Source: Pseudomonadota bacterium (lineage in GTDB: Bacteria > Chloroflexota > UBA6077 > JAJPHF01). From it: a stretch of DNA of 64,000 nucleotides. The stretch lies in contig JAJPHF010000176.1 in assembly GCA_021325365.1 (NCBI GenBank), positions 53,170-117,169 of the forward strand. The letters are read 5' to 3'. Below are positions 9,124 to 17,064 of the stretch, piece after piece (position 1 is the first letter of the stretch; the number at the start of each line of letters is the position of its first letter). A program made the translations under genes and the position numbers. A model generated the notes under the pieces. It did not search any database. It saw nothing but the letters and a program-made list of their open reading frames with translations, and was not told the DNA's origin.

Positions 9124-9337
9124 GTGGCCGTAATCGGTGGAGCCGTTCTGGCCCTCGTCCTGGTCGGGGCATTGCGAGCCCTGCGTGACCGTTGGCAAGG
9201 AGCCAATCCGCCGACTTCGTCGGATACCGCCGACACAGTTGAGCGCCTAGGAGCTGCTGGGACTGCTCCCAGTGGAGTACGACGATTTCCGGCGGCCGCT
9301 CGGTCCCGCCCACGACATCCGCAGCCAAGCTGGGTGA
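9124..9337 (+). pseudogene. Small single-membrane-span protein gene, apparently frameshifted
   Basis: From the GTG at 9124 the frame encodes a hydrophobic segment (GGAVLALVLVGALRALRDRW) and then DTADTVERL, after which it becomes basic and non-protein-like. A second frame, one base later, continues sensibly from 9251 as ELLGLLPVEYDDFRRP and stops at 9335-9337. Removing one base near 9249 joins them into a plausible 71-aa membrane-anchored protein. Either this is a real frameshift or a sequencing error. No function can be assigned. It follows the receptor gene by 18 bases. Confidence 0.35.
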
Positions 9338-9373
9338 GGCGACGCCCTAGCGCGGCCGGCGAAGCGGCCGGAG

Positions 9374-10246
9374 CTACAGGTTGCCAGACAGGACGACCGG
9401 ACCGGTGGGGCTAGGACTACCGCCGACCGGCTCGACCGAAACGGCGACGCTCTGTACGCCGTTCAGCCCCTCCTGCAAGTCCACCACCTGCTGGCCCGCG
9501 GCGCCCGGCGGCAGGATGGCGGCGCTGGCCGGCTGACCGTCGCGGATCACCCAGACCTGGTAAGTGCGGTCGGACGGCTGGCGCGGGATATTCTGCAGGA
9601 GCAGCACTGGCGGTCCGCCCGCGGCGGGATCAACGAGGATGCCGTGGCCGCTGCCGCCGTTGGCGGTCGGGCTGAGCGCCCAGCTCTGCTTGGCGGTCTG
9701 GATCAGCGCCACCTCGGCGCTCTGCGCGCGTAGCTCGCCCTGGAGCTGAGCGTTCCACAGGCCGACGCCGAGCGCGACGAGGAGGGCGGCCGCGGCGGCG
9801 AGCCATGGCAGCCACGCCGCCCGGCGCGGCCGGCTGGCCTGGGGCCGGCGGCTCGCCCGACCGGGGAAGACGGCAGGCGCGGCGGCGGCGTCCGCGGAGG
9901 GCCCCGCGGCCGGCTCCAGGCGCCCGCCCGCCGGGCCATCCGGCTCGCGGCGGGCGGGCCGGTCACCGTGCCCGCTCGTCGCCTGCTCCGCCCGCGCGGC
10001 GGTCAGGATGCGCGTCTTCAACTCTGCCCCCGGCTCGACCGGGGCGGGCAGGGCGCCCAGCAGCGCGACGGTCGCCCGCAGGTCGGTGCTGACTGCTCGA
10101 CACGCCTCGCACGTCGCCAGGTGGCGGGCGACCGCGTCGGCCTCAGGCGGCGGCAGCGCTCCCAGGGCGTACGCCGCCAGCGTCTCCTCCAGGGCCTCGA
10201 GGGCCTGGGGCGACAGGCGCGTTGGATCGTGCGGCGTCCCGTTCAT
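9374..10246 (-). CDS. Anti-sigma factor (zinc-finger, RskA-like C-terminal domain)
   Basis: This 290-aa membrane regulator is predicted to hold the ECF sigma factor encoded just upstream. The N-terminal anti-sigma domain carries the zinc-binding H42-x3-C46-x2-C49 motif (HLATCEACR). A Pro/Ala-rich linker (about 90-140) leads to one TM segment (about 144-164). The extracytoplasmic RskA-type domain (about 190-290) includes TYQVWVIRDGQP and the VAVSVEPVGGS ending. Its ATG overlaps the sigma factor stop as ATGA, so the two are translationally coupled. Release probably occurs by regulated proteolysis, as in SigK/RskA systems. Confidence 0.93.
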   Translation of the reverse strand: MNGTPHDPTRLSPQALEALEETLAAYALGALPPPEADAVARHLATCEACRAVSTDLRATVALLGALPAPVEPGAELKTRILTAARAEQATSGHGDRPARREPDGPAGGRLEPAAGPSADAAAAPAVFPGRASRRPQASRPRRAAWLPWLAAAAALLVALGVGLWNAQLQGELRAQSAEVALIQTAKQSWALSPTANGGSGHGILVDPAAGGPPVLLLQNIPRQPSDRTYQVWVIRDGQPASAAILPPGAAGQQVVDLQEGLNGVQSVAVSVEPVGGSPSPTGPVVLSGNL

Positions 10247-10800
10247 GCGTCCGCCTCGACGCGGTCGCGCAGCAACGTCCGGAGGCGGCCCAGCCCCAGC
10301 CGCAGGCGGCCCTTCACGGTGCCGAGCGGCAGCCCAAGCGCGCTCGCGATCTGCGTCTGCGTCAGCCCGCTGAAGTAGGCCAGCTCGATCGCCTGGCGCT
10401 GCTCGGCGGGCAGACCGCCCAGCGCCTCGCCGATCACCTCGCGGTCCAGCCGCTGGGCCGTCAGCGTCCACACGTCCGGCGCGCTCGGGTCGGCCCCTAG
10501 CTCTTCGGGCAGCGGCGCCAACGAGGTACGTCCCCGCAGACGGTCGATGGCGCGGTGGTGGACGATGCTCAGCAGCCACGTCCGCACGGTGCCGCGGCCG
10601 GGCTGGTAGCGTCCCGCGTTGCGCCAAAGCGCGAGAAAGGCCTCTTGCACGACTTCCTCGGCGGTCTCGCGCTCGCCCACCATCCGCACCGCCAGCCCCA
10701 TTGCGGCGCGGCTGTGGCGCTCGTAGAGGGCGTCCAGCGCCTCGACCTGGCGGGGCAGCGCCCGCATGAGGGATTCGTCGCTGGCGCTCGCTACGTCCAT
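10243..10800 (-). CDS. ECF RNA polymerase sigma factor (SigK-like)
   Basis: This 185-aa sigma-70-family protein directs transcription of a stress regulon. Region 2 includes ETAEEVVQEAFLALW and GTVRTWLLSIVHHRAIDRLR; region 4 has LPAEQRQAIELAYFSGLTQ and the helix-turn-helix LGLPLGTVKGRLRLGL. The ATG at 10800 is chosen over an in-frame GTG at 10851 because a -10 element at 10865-10870 would leave the longer form almost no leader. It is followed by an overlapping anti-sigma gene. Sigma factors of this type commonly control their own operon. Confidence 0.94.
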   Translation of the reverse strand: MDVASASDESLMRALPRQVEALDALYERHSRAAMGLAVRMVGERETAEEVVQEAFLALWRNAGRYQPGRGTVRTWLLSIVHHRAIDRLRGRTSLAPLPEELGADPSAPDVWTLTAQRLDREVIGEALGGLPAEQRQAIELAYFSGLTQTQIASALGLPLGTVKGRLRLGLGRLRTLLRDRVEADA

Positions 10801-10864
10801 GCGGTCCACTGCTCTCGTGAGGGATACGGACGCCAGGGGCGCGCGGTTCACCGGGGACGCTCGC

Positions 10865-10873
10865 AGTATAGCA
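10865..10873 (-). promoter_or_regulatory. Extended -10 promoter of the sigma/anti-sigma operon
   Basis: The minus strand reads TGCTATACT, an extended -10 with no recognisable -35. Transcription would start near 10858. The same nine bases occur upstream of the gene at 48042. Confidence 0.5.
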
Positions 10874-10882
10874 GGTGCGCGG

Positions 10883-12037
10883 CTACAGCCCGTACAGCGC
10901 CCGCGCGTTAACGTGCAGCACGCGCTCGGCCAGGCGCTCGGCCTCGGCCGCGGTGAGCGCGCCGGCGCGCAGCCAGTCGCCCAGTGCCGCCGCCAGCGCC
11001 CGGCGGATGGCGATGGCGCCGAGCCAGACCGATTCGGCCAGCCCCGCCGCGTCCGACCCGTACAGCACCTTCGTCGCGGGCGCTAGCTCCAGCGCCTCGG
11101 CCACCGCCCGCTGGCAGGCCGGGCCGAGTAGCGGCACGCTCAGGCTCAAGTCCACGTACACGTCGGCGTACAGGCTCGCCAGGTAGCCAGCCTCGCGCAG
11201 GTAGGGGTAGCAGTGCAGCAGGACCACCGGCGCGCCGGCGAAGGCGCCGGCCTCCAGGGCCGGGCGCAGCAGCAGCGGGTTCGCTTGCAGCAGATCCAGG
11301 TCGGCGTCGCCGAAGCCGGTGTGCACCTGCACGGGCAGCTGTTGGCGCCCGGCCGCGGCGAACGCTTGCCCCAGGAAGTAGTCGAGCAGCGGCTTGTTGC
11401 TCAGGCGCCGCGCGCCGGCCCGGGCGGCGGCGCGCAGCGCCGGAAAGGCGGCGGCAGCGGCCTGGCGGTCGGGACGTCCGAGCGCCAGGCCGCTCCGATA
11501 GGCGACGATGGTCTTCAGGCCCACGTAACTCGCGCCGCGCAGGTCGGCGAGCGCGAGCGCGAAGTCCTTCTCCAGCGCGGCGAAGCTGGGGCTCGCGGCG
11601 ATCAGGTCTTCGAGCAGCGGCTCGACGCGCAGCAGCGGCCAGGCCCGGCACGGCGGGGGCAGGAGGGCGTTTAGCTCGCCTACCGAGTAGCTGTCGGCCG
11701 CGCGGTAGCCGCCGTCCACGACGAGCGCGCCAACGCCCCCGCGCTCGACGCAGCGCCGCAGCAGCTCTGCCGGCGCCAGCGCCTGGCGCGCGGCCATCAC
11801 GGCGTCTAGCTCGGGCGCGCAGTCGTAGAAGGCCGCGAGGTCACGCAGCGCCCGCTGGAAGTACAGCGTGTGCGGGACGTGGTCACGGACCTGGCGGGGG
11901 TCGCGGCTCTCGGTGAACCGTTCCAGCAGCCAAGCCCGAGACTCCGCCGCTGGCGCCGGCGGGGGTGGGCGCAGCGGGGGATGGCAGTGGCCGTCGACGA
12001 TGGGAACGTCGGCCAGCGGCGAGCGGGTGCGGGCCAT
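10883..12037 (-). CDS. Amidohydrolase family 2 protein, FluG N-terminal type
   Basis: This 384-aa TIM-barrel metal hydrolase starts immediately after the glutamine-synthetase-like stop codon (TAA then ATG). The metal-binding motif GHCH (H17, H19) is near the N-terminus. Later barrel residues are seen in VQVHTGFGDADL, VLLHCYPYLREAG and VLYGSDAAGLAES. In fungal FluG and plant nodulin/GS fusions an amidohydrolase of this kind is fused in front of a glutamine-synthetase domain; here the two are separate adjacent genes in the opposite order. The substrate is unknown, probably a product or precursor of a gamma-glutamylated amine. Confidence 0.87.
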   Translation of the reverse strand: MARTRSPLADVPIVDGHCHPPLRPPPPAPAAESRAWLLERFTESRDPRQVRDHVPHTLYFQRALRDLAAFYDCAPELDAVMAARQALAPAELLRRCVERGGVGALVVDGGYRAADSYSVGELNALLPPPCRAWPLLRVEPLLEDLIAASPSFAALEKDFALALADLRGASYVGLKTIVAYRSGLALGRPDRQAAAAAFPALRAAARAGARRLSNKPLLDYFLGQAFAAAGRQQLPVQVHTGFGDADLDLLQANPLLLRPALEAGAFAGAPVVLLHCYPYLREAGYLASLYADVYVDLSLSVPLLGPACQRAVAEALELAPATKVLYGSDAAGLAESVWLGAIAIRRALAAALGDWLRAGALTAAEAERLAERVLHVNARALYGL

Positions 12038-13408
12038 TTAGTACTTGAAGAAGTGATGCTGCTGCTCGAAGGCGGCGTCCTCGCGCGAGAAGGCCTCCCA
12101 CTCCGAGCGGCGGACGGCCAGGTAGCTGCGACGCAGTAGATCACCCAGCGCCTCCATCAGCACCGCGTCGGCCTCCAGCGCGTCCAGCGCCTCGCCGAGC
12201 GAGGCGGGCAGGCGCCGGATGCCGCGGGCCGCGCGCTCGTCGTCCGACAGGAGGGCGGGATCGACCAGCGCCAGGCGGCCCTCGTCGAGCGTGGCGCCGC
12301 GCTGCACGCCGTCCAGACCGGCCACGATCAGCCCCCCCAGGGCGAGGTACGGGTTGCAGGAGTTGTCGCAGGGCTTTAGCTCCAGGTTGGTCGAGGCCAT
12401 CTCGGCGCCACGGTAAGTCGAGACGAGCCGCACCGCTGCCTCGCGGTTGTCGGGGCCGTAGCAGGTGAAGGCGCTGCTCCACGAGCGGGGCTGCAGGCGA
12501 TGGTAGCTGTTGAAGCTGGGGCAGGTGAGCGCGACGAGGCCCGGCAGGTGGTCGAGCACGCCCGCCACGAACTGCCGGCCGAGCGCGCTGAGGCCGAACG
12601 GCTGCGCCGGGTCGTGGAGCAGGTTCCGCGCGCCGTCCGGGTCCCACAGGCTCCAGTGCAGGTGGGCGCCGTTCCCCGCCTGGTCGGGCCACGGCTTCGG
12701 CGCCAGCGAGGCGTAGAGGCCGTGGCGCCAGGCGACGGCGCGCACCGTCTCGCGGTAGCGCAGCTGGTTGTCGGCCGCCCGCAGCGCGTCGGCGTGGTGG
12801 ATGCTCAGCTCCTGCTGGCCGTGCCCTAGCTCGGGGTAGTACTGCTCGACCTCCAGGCCCTGCGCCACCAGCGCGTCCACGACGTCGCCGATCACCGGCG
12901 CCGCGGTGAGCATGCCGAGCGTGCTGAAGCAGAGGCTCTGATCGTAGGGCACGTAGCGGTCGTCGGCGCGCGTGGCGAGCGACCACTCAGGCTCGAAGGC
13001 TGCCTGCACGCTGAAGCCGGCCGCGCGCGCGGCGGCGATAGCGCGGCGCAGGAAGCCGCGGGGGCAGGCGCTCCAGGGAGCGCCGTCGAGCGTCTGCATG
13101 TCGACGAAGGCGAGCGCCTGGCGGGCGGCGTAGGGCAGCACCGTGAAGGTGTCGAGGTCAGGCACGAGGCGGATCTCGCCGACGGGGCCCAGCCCCTCGA
13201 CGGACTGGAGTTGGTCTAGGGCGTTCATCGCCTGCATGGCGACGGTCAGGCCGATGCCGCTCCGCAGCCGCTCGGCGAGGCCGGCGCGATGGCTGCTCTT
13301 GCCGCGAATGATGCTGCCGTTGTCGCAGTACAGGAAGCGGACGAGGCTGACGTCGGCGGCGTCGGCCGCCCGCAGCACCTCGTCCACGCCCACGGAGGCT
13401 GCCTGCAT
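12038..13408 (-). CDS. Glutamine synthetase family protein (GlnA-like/FluG C-terminal type)
   Basis: This 456-aa member of the GS fold probably ligates an amine to glutamate rather than making housekeeping glutamine. Metal and ATP residues are present: E139/E141 (FEPEWS), E193 and E200 (PELGHGQQE), H249/H251 (NGAHLHWSLW), and the late motif LELKPCDNSCNPYLALGG. The sequence departs from GlnA in many places. The ATG at 13408 is preferred over one six codons upstream because it follows a GGGAGGGGG stretch, although that stretch belongs to a repeat element. Pairing with the amidohydrolase suggests catabolism or detoxification of an amine. Confidence 0.88.
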   Translation of the reverse strand: MQAASVGVDEVLRAADAADVSLVRFLYCDNGSIIRGKSSHRAGLAERLRSGIGLTVAMQAMNALDQLQSVEGLGPVGEIRLVPDLDTFTVLPYAARQALAFVDMQTLDGAPWSACPRGFLRRAIAAARAAGFSVQAAFEPEWSLATRADDRYVPYDQSLCFSTLGMLTAAPVIGDVVDALVAQGLEVEQYYPELGHGQQELSIHHADALRAADNQLRYRETVRAVAWRHGLYASLAPKPWPDQAGNGAHLHWSLWDPDGARNLLHDPAQPFGLSALGRQFVAGVLDHLPGLVALTCPSFNSYHRLQPRSWSSAFTCYGPDNREAAVRLVSTYRGAEMASTNLELKPCDNSCNPYLALGGLIVAGLDGVQRGATLDEGRLALVDPALLSDDERAARGIRRLPASLGEALDALEADAVLMEALGDLLRRSYLAVRRSEWEAFSREDAAFEQQHHFFKY

Positions 13409-13411
13409 CGT

Positions 13412-13583
13412 GACCCCCTCCCCCAACCCCCGCCCCCCATGGGGGGAGCGGGTTGCCGGCTCCGCCTTCCCCGGCGTCCTCCCCCCCTTCCCTTCAGGGA
13501 GGGGGCCGGGGGTAGATCCTCCCCGGCGTGCCCGGCTCCCCCCTTGCCCCTATGGGGGAGAGGGGGCGGGGGGAGAGGGGTCA
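13412..13583. repeat. Composite array of three palindromic G+C-rich elements
   Basis: Three hairpin-forming units fill the gap between the GS-like gene and the S41 peptidase. Unit A is near 13412-13450 (centre CCCCCCATGGGGGG), B near 13474-13516 (CTTCCCTTCAGGGAGG), and C near 13521-13583 (CCCCTATGGGGGAGAGGGGG). The same three units in the same order occur on the opposite strand at 50388-50556. Confidence 0.8.
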
Positions 13584-15005
13584 CCGCCCGGGCGTGGCCG
13601 CGGTGGGCTGCTGCTGCGCGGGGACGCTCGCCAGGTAGGCCGCGGCGGCGTCAAGCTGGCTATCGTGCCCATTGCGCAGCGCATCGAGGTCTAGCTCGAC
13701 CTCCTGGTCGGGGTGGACGCCGACGCGGTCCAGCAGCGCGCCGCCGCCGGAGTAGACCTGCTCGATGCTGAGCTGCAGCGCCCCGCCATTAGACAGCGGC
13801 AACACCACGCTCGCCGCCACTGCCCCCGCGCTGGTGACGCCCATGATGTGCCCGACACCGTGCTCCTGCAGCGCGACGGCGAACAGCTCGCCCATCGACG
13901 CCGTGCCGTCGTCGATCAGCACGGCCAGCGGCACCGTTAGGATCGGCCGCGCCTCGCGGACGTTGATCGTCTCCTCGCGGCCGCGGCGGTCGACGGCGCG
14001 GTAGATCGGGCCGTCGGGGATGAAGCGCGACAGCAGCCGCGAGCCGACGTCCAGCCGGCCGCCGGAGTTGCCACGGAGGTCGAGGACGATGCCGCGCACG
14101 CCGTCGCGCTGGAACTGGGTCACGGCCTTCTCGACGCCGTCGATCACGGAGGGCTCGGGGAAGCCGCGCAGGGCCACGTAGCCGATGTTGCCGGGGAGCA
14201 GCCGCGACGCCACGAAGGGCAGCGCCACCTGGGCGCGCGTCAGGGTGATCTCGTCCACCTGGTCGCTGCCCGCGCGCTGCACGCGCAGCCGCACCTGCGA
14301 GCCCTCGGGGCCGCGCACCAGGTTCACGACCTCGTCCAGCCGCATGTCCGTCGTCGGCTGGTCGTCCACGCCCACGATCACGTCGCCCGGGCGCAGGCCG
14401 CCGCGCTCGGCGGGCGTGTCGGGGAAGACCTCGATGACCGTGGCCTGCGGCCCGCGCATGCGCGCGCCGATGCCGCCGTACTCCACGTCGCCGCGTGTCC
14501 AGCGAATGTGCTCCTGATACTCGTCGGGGGTCAGGTAGTTGGTGTGGGCGTCCTCGACGGACTGGGCCATGCCGGAGATCGCCGCGCCGGCGAGGTCGTC
14601 TGGCGACACGGTGTCGCCATAGCGCGCGGCCAGCGCCTGATAGCGCTGGCGGAGGGCCGTCCACTCCTGGTTGCGGTCGCCGCCGAGGTTGCCGAGCCCG
14701 GCCACCGGGTTGTCGATCCCGGCCGCCTTCAGGGCCGCCGTCATGCCGTCCTGCGCGGCGGCGATCAGCTCCGCCGGGTCGAGCGGCAGGGCGTAGCGAT
14801 CGAGCAGCAGCTCGTACGCCTCCTGCATGGCCTGGAGCTGGCGAGCCGTGTCGAGCTGGGCGCCCGGATTCTGGTCCTGCGTCGCCGCGAGCGACGCCGC
14901 GTGGGCGACGGCACCTGTCCGGGGGACGGCGCCGGCGAACAGCAGCGCCAGGCTCAGCAGCAAGGTCAGCACACGGAGGCGCGCGGTGGAGGAAGTCGCG
15001 GACAT
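13581..15005 (-). CDS. S41-family C-terminal-processing-like peptidase with altered active site
   Basis: This 474-aa secreted protein has a signal peptide about 1-36, a helical N-terminal region, a PDZ domain about 175-255 (ERGGLRPGDVIVGVDDQ), and an S41 core. The nucleophile is S370 (DDGTASMGELF). In CtpA/Prc enzymes the general-base lysine lies 25 residues later within a TFGKG motif; here that stretch reads GVTSAGAVAASV and the aligned residue is A395. The protein may therefore be inactive, or may use another base. RGNSGG and the strand VRGIVLDL before it are normal. It stands alone on the minus strand with its own candidate promoter. Confidence 0.9.
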   Translation of the reverse strand: MSATSSTARLRVLTLLLSLALLFAGAVPRTGAVAHAASLAATQDQNPGAQLDTARQLQAMQEAYELLLDRYALPLDPAELIAAAQDGMTAALKAAGIDNPVAGLGNLGGDRNQEWTALRQRYQALAARYGDTVSPDDLAGAAISGMAQSVEDAHTNYLTPDEYQEHIRWTRGDVEYGGIGARMRGPQATVIEVFPDTPAERGGLRPGDVIVGVDDQPTTDMRLDEVVNLVRGPEGSQVRLRVQRAGSDQVDEITLTRAQVALPFVASRLLPGNIGYVALRGFPEPSVIDGVEKAVTQFQRDGVRGIVLDLRGNSGGRLDVGSRLLSRFIPDGPIYRAVDRRGREETINVREARPILTVPLAVLIDDGTASMGELFAVALQEHGVGHIMGVTSAGAVAASVVLPLSNGGALQLSIEQVYSGGGALLDRVGVHPDQEVELDLDALRNGHDSQLDAAAAYLASVPAQQQPTAATPGR

Positions 15006-15129
15006 CGGCAGTGCCCTCCCCGTTGGTAGGTGTATGCTCGGCCCGTGGCGGCGTTGGGCGGTGCGGCGGTGTCGAGAGAGGGCCCCGGCGCCGCCGGCAG
15101 GCGCGCAGCCCGCCGGTAGGATTAGACAG

Positions 15130-15135
15130 AGTATA
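15130..15135 (-). promoter_or_regulatory. TATACT -10 element upstream of the S41 gene
   Basis: The minus strand reads AGATATACT. The leader to the ATG at 15005 would be about 118 bases. No -35 consensus is visible. Confidence 0.35.
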
Positions 15136-15290
15136 TCTGAGCCGCCATTTGCCGGCGAGTTTTTCCCGGCCGCCGCCGCGCGGGGGTTTTGGGTGCGGCG
15201 TCCCGTTTCGTACCATGTATTCGAGAATCCTCCGCGCCGACGCCGGTACCTGTGTGTACGACGCCGGTTACGCCGTCAAGGGGAGCGGCC

Positions 15291-15809
15291 ATGGACGTCG
15301 TCGTCTACACTACCACCACCTGCCCGTACTGTCGGATGGCCAAGGACTACCTAACACAGCACGGCGTATCCTTCACCGAGCGCGACGTGGCGGCCGACCC
15401 GGCGGCGGCCGCCGAGGCCGTCCGCATCTCGCGCCAGCAGGGCGTCCCGATCATCGCCGCCGATGGCCAGGTGGTGGTCGGCTTCGACCGCCCCGGGCTC
15501 GACCGGCTCATCGCGGCCGTGAAGGCGAACCGGCCCTCGCTGGGGCTCGCGGTGGCCGACGCGAGCAAGATCGCCCTGAAGCAGGGCCAGGTGCCCGTGT
15601 TCGGCGCCTACGTCGGGCGCGTACGGCCCGGCAGCGTGGGCGAGCGCATGGGCATCCAGGCCGGCGACGTCATCACCGACATCAACATCCGCCCCATCCG
15701 GACCGCCGCCGACGTCGAGCAGGCAATGGCGGCGCTGGAGCCCGGCCACCGTGTGACCGTCGTCTTCCAGCGGGGCGGGCGCGAGATGCGCACGGAGGCG
15801 ACGCTCTAG
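15291..15809 (+). CDS. Glutaredoxin-PDZ fusion protein
   Basis: This 172-aa protein joins two domains seldom seen together. Residues 1-78 are a glutaredoxin/NrdH-like thioredoxin fold with redox motif C11-P-Y-C14, the cis-proline region GVPIIAADGQVV, and GFDRPGLDRLI. Residues about 85-170 form a PDZ domain (GSVGERMGIQAGDVITDINI), as in HtrA or S41 proteins. There is no signal peptide, so it is probably cytoplasmic. The ATG at 15291 follows AAGGGGAGCGGCC. The PDZ may deliver the redox site to a C-terminal peptide of a partner; that role is inference. Confidence 0.88.
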   Translation: MDVVVYTTTTCPYCRMAKDYLTQHGVSFTERDVAADPAAAAEAVRISRQQGVPIIAADGQVVVGFDRPGLDRLIAAVKANRPSLGLAVADASKIALKQGQVPVFGAYVGRVRPGSVGERMGIQAGDVITDINIRPIRTAADVEQAMAALEPGHRVTVVFQRGGREMRTEATL

Positions 15810-15835
15810 CGGCCGGCGCCGGCCGTCCGACCCGC

Positions 15836-16852
15836 TCAGGCGTATCCCTCGATGGCGCGCAGGTCGCTCGGCGTGCCCATCACCACGAGCTGATCGCCCG
15901 CCTGGACGGCGAAGTCGCCCGGCGGGTTGGGGATCAGCCGCCCGTCGCGTTTGACGGCCAGCACGATGGCGCCGGCGGCCGCGCCGCCGCGGGCGGCCGC
16001 CAGGCGCTTGCCCACCAGCGGCGAGGTCGGCTGTACCGCTAGCTCTTCCAGCAGCAGATCGGTGCTCGGGTCGTGCATGATCGTGTCCACGAAATCGACG
16101 GCCACCGGCCGCAGCGCCAGCATCGCCATCCGCCGCCCGCCGATCTGGTAGGGCGAGATGACGCGGTCAGCGCCCGCCCGCCGCAGCTTCGACTCCGCGT
16201 CCTCGCGGCTGGCCCGGGCGACAATGAACAGGCGCGGGTTCAGCCCGCGCGCCGAGAGGGTGACGTAGACGTTGTCCACGTCGCTGTCCACGGCCGCGAT
16301 CAGGGCGCGCGCCCGCTTCACCCCCGCCGCCAGCAGAACGTCGTCGCTGGCGGCGTTGCCGGGCACCCACAGGCAGCCGTCGTTGTGGGCGGTCGCCAGC
16401 GAGGCCTCGTTGACGTCGACCACGACGTAGGGGACGCGCTCGCGGCGGAACTCGGCGGCGATCTGGCGCCCCACGCGCCCGTAGCCGCAGAGCACGACGT
16501 GGTCGCGGAGCTGTTCGATGCGGCTTTCCATCCGGCGCCTCCCCATCTGGCGCGTCAGCTCGCCCGCGACCGCATAGTGGACGATCGTGCTCAGCGTGTA
16601 CAGCATCGTGCCCACGCCCAGGACGATCAGCAGCATGGTGAAGGCGCGGCCGGGCAGAGAGAGCGGGTGGACCTCGCCGTAGCCGACGGTCGTCACGGTC
16701 GTAACGACCATGTACAGGGCGTCGAAGAAGCTCCAGCCCTCAATGACCATGTAGCCCGCGACGCCGACGCTCAGCACTGCTGCGACGGCGAGGAGCGGCC
16801 GCCGCAGCGCGACCAGCTCGAGTCCCGGCCCGTGGAGGCCCGGTTTCGGCAT
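15836..16852 (-). CDS. Two-TM potassium channel with RCK (TrkA-N/TrkA-C) domains
   Basis: This 338-aa MthK-type channel has TM1 at about 17-37, a pore helix and selectivity filter TTVGYGE (to residue 60), and TM2 at about 69-93. A Rossmann TrkA-N domain begins near 117 with the nucleotide loop CGYGRVG (122-128). TrkA-C follows, with LVGKRLAAAR and GDQLVVMG. It conducts K+ across the cytoplasmic membrane, gated by a ligand on the RCK ring. The ATG at 16852 (MPKPGLHG) is chosen because the sequence upstream is not protein-like and carries a -10 element at 16955-16960. Confidence 0.92.
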   Translation of the reverse strand: MPKPGLHGPGLELVALRRPLLAVAAVLSVGVAGYMVIEGWSFFDALYMVVTTVTTVGYGEVHPLSLPGRAFTMLLIVLGVGTMLYTLSTIVHYAVAGELTRQMGRRRMESRIEQLRDHVVLCGYGRVGRQIAAEFRRERVPYVVVDVNEASLATAHNDGCLWVPGNAASDDVLLAAGVKRARALIAAVDSDVDNVYVTLSARGLNPRLFIVARASREDAESKLRRAGADRVISPYQIGGRRMAMLALRPVAVDFVDTIMHDPSTDLLLEELAVQPTSPLVGKRLAAARGGAAAGAIVLAVKRDGRLIPNPPGDFAVQAGDQLVVMGTPSDLRAIEGYA

Positions 16853-16954
16853 GCTCACAACGCTCTCCCGCGCCCGCGGGGGCCGCACCGTCGGTGCGTC
16901 CGGGTACTGGTCTGCTGGCTCCTGGGCAGCGCGCGTCGCTGGCACGCGCGACGC

Positions 16955-16960
16955 ATTATA
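16955..16960 (-). promoter_or_regulatory. TATAAT -10 element for the potassium channel gene
   Basis: A perfect TATAAT on the minus strand would start transcription near 16948, giving a leader of about 96 bases. No -35 consensus is evident. Confidence 0.4.
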
Positions 16961-17014
16961 ACGAGACGTCGCATGCTTACCGCGGCGGGCGCGGGGGCGT
17001 GGAGCGGGCGGCGC

Positions 17015-17044
17015 TTGACACGCCCGCCGCGGGCGCTGTACCAA
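17015..17044 (+). promoter_or_regulatory. Promoter with spacer palindrome upstream of a response regulator
   Basis: A perfect -35 TTGACA (17015-17020) is followed after 18 bases by a weak -10, TACCAA (17039-17044). The spacer contains the inverted repeat CGCCCGC-C-GCGGGCG (17021-17035), a plausible operator. Confidence 0.4.
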
Positions 17045-17064
17045 AGCTAGAGGGGAGCGTGCCG

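Noticed and set aside
12038..13408. Housekeeping glutamine synthetase glnA
   Set aside because: Active-site blocks diverge from GlnA and the neighbouring amidohydrolase points to a FluG/gamma-glutamyl ligase type role, so the glnA symbol was not used.
15189..15290. Longer N-terminus for the glutaredoxin-PDZ protein
   Set aside because: The extension is not protein-like, and the ATG at 15291 has a ribosome-binding sequence and begins the glutaredoxin fold exactly.
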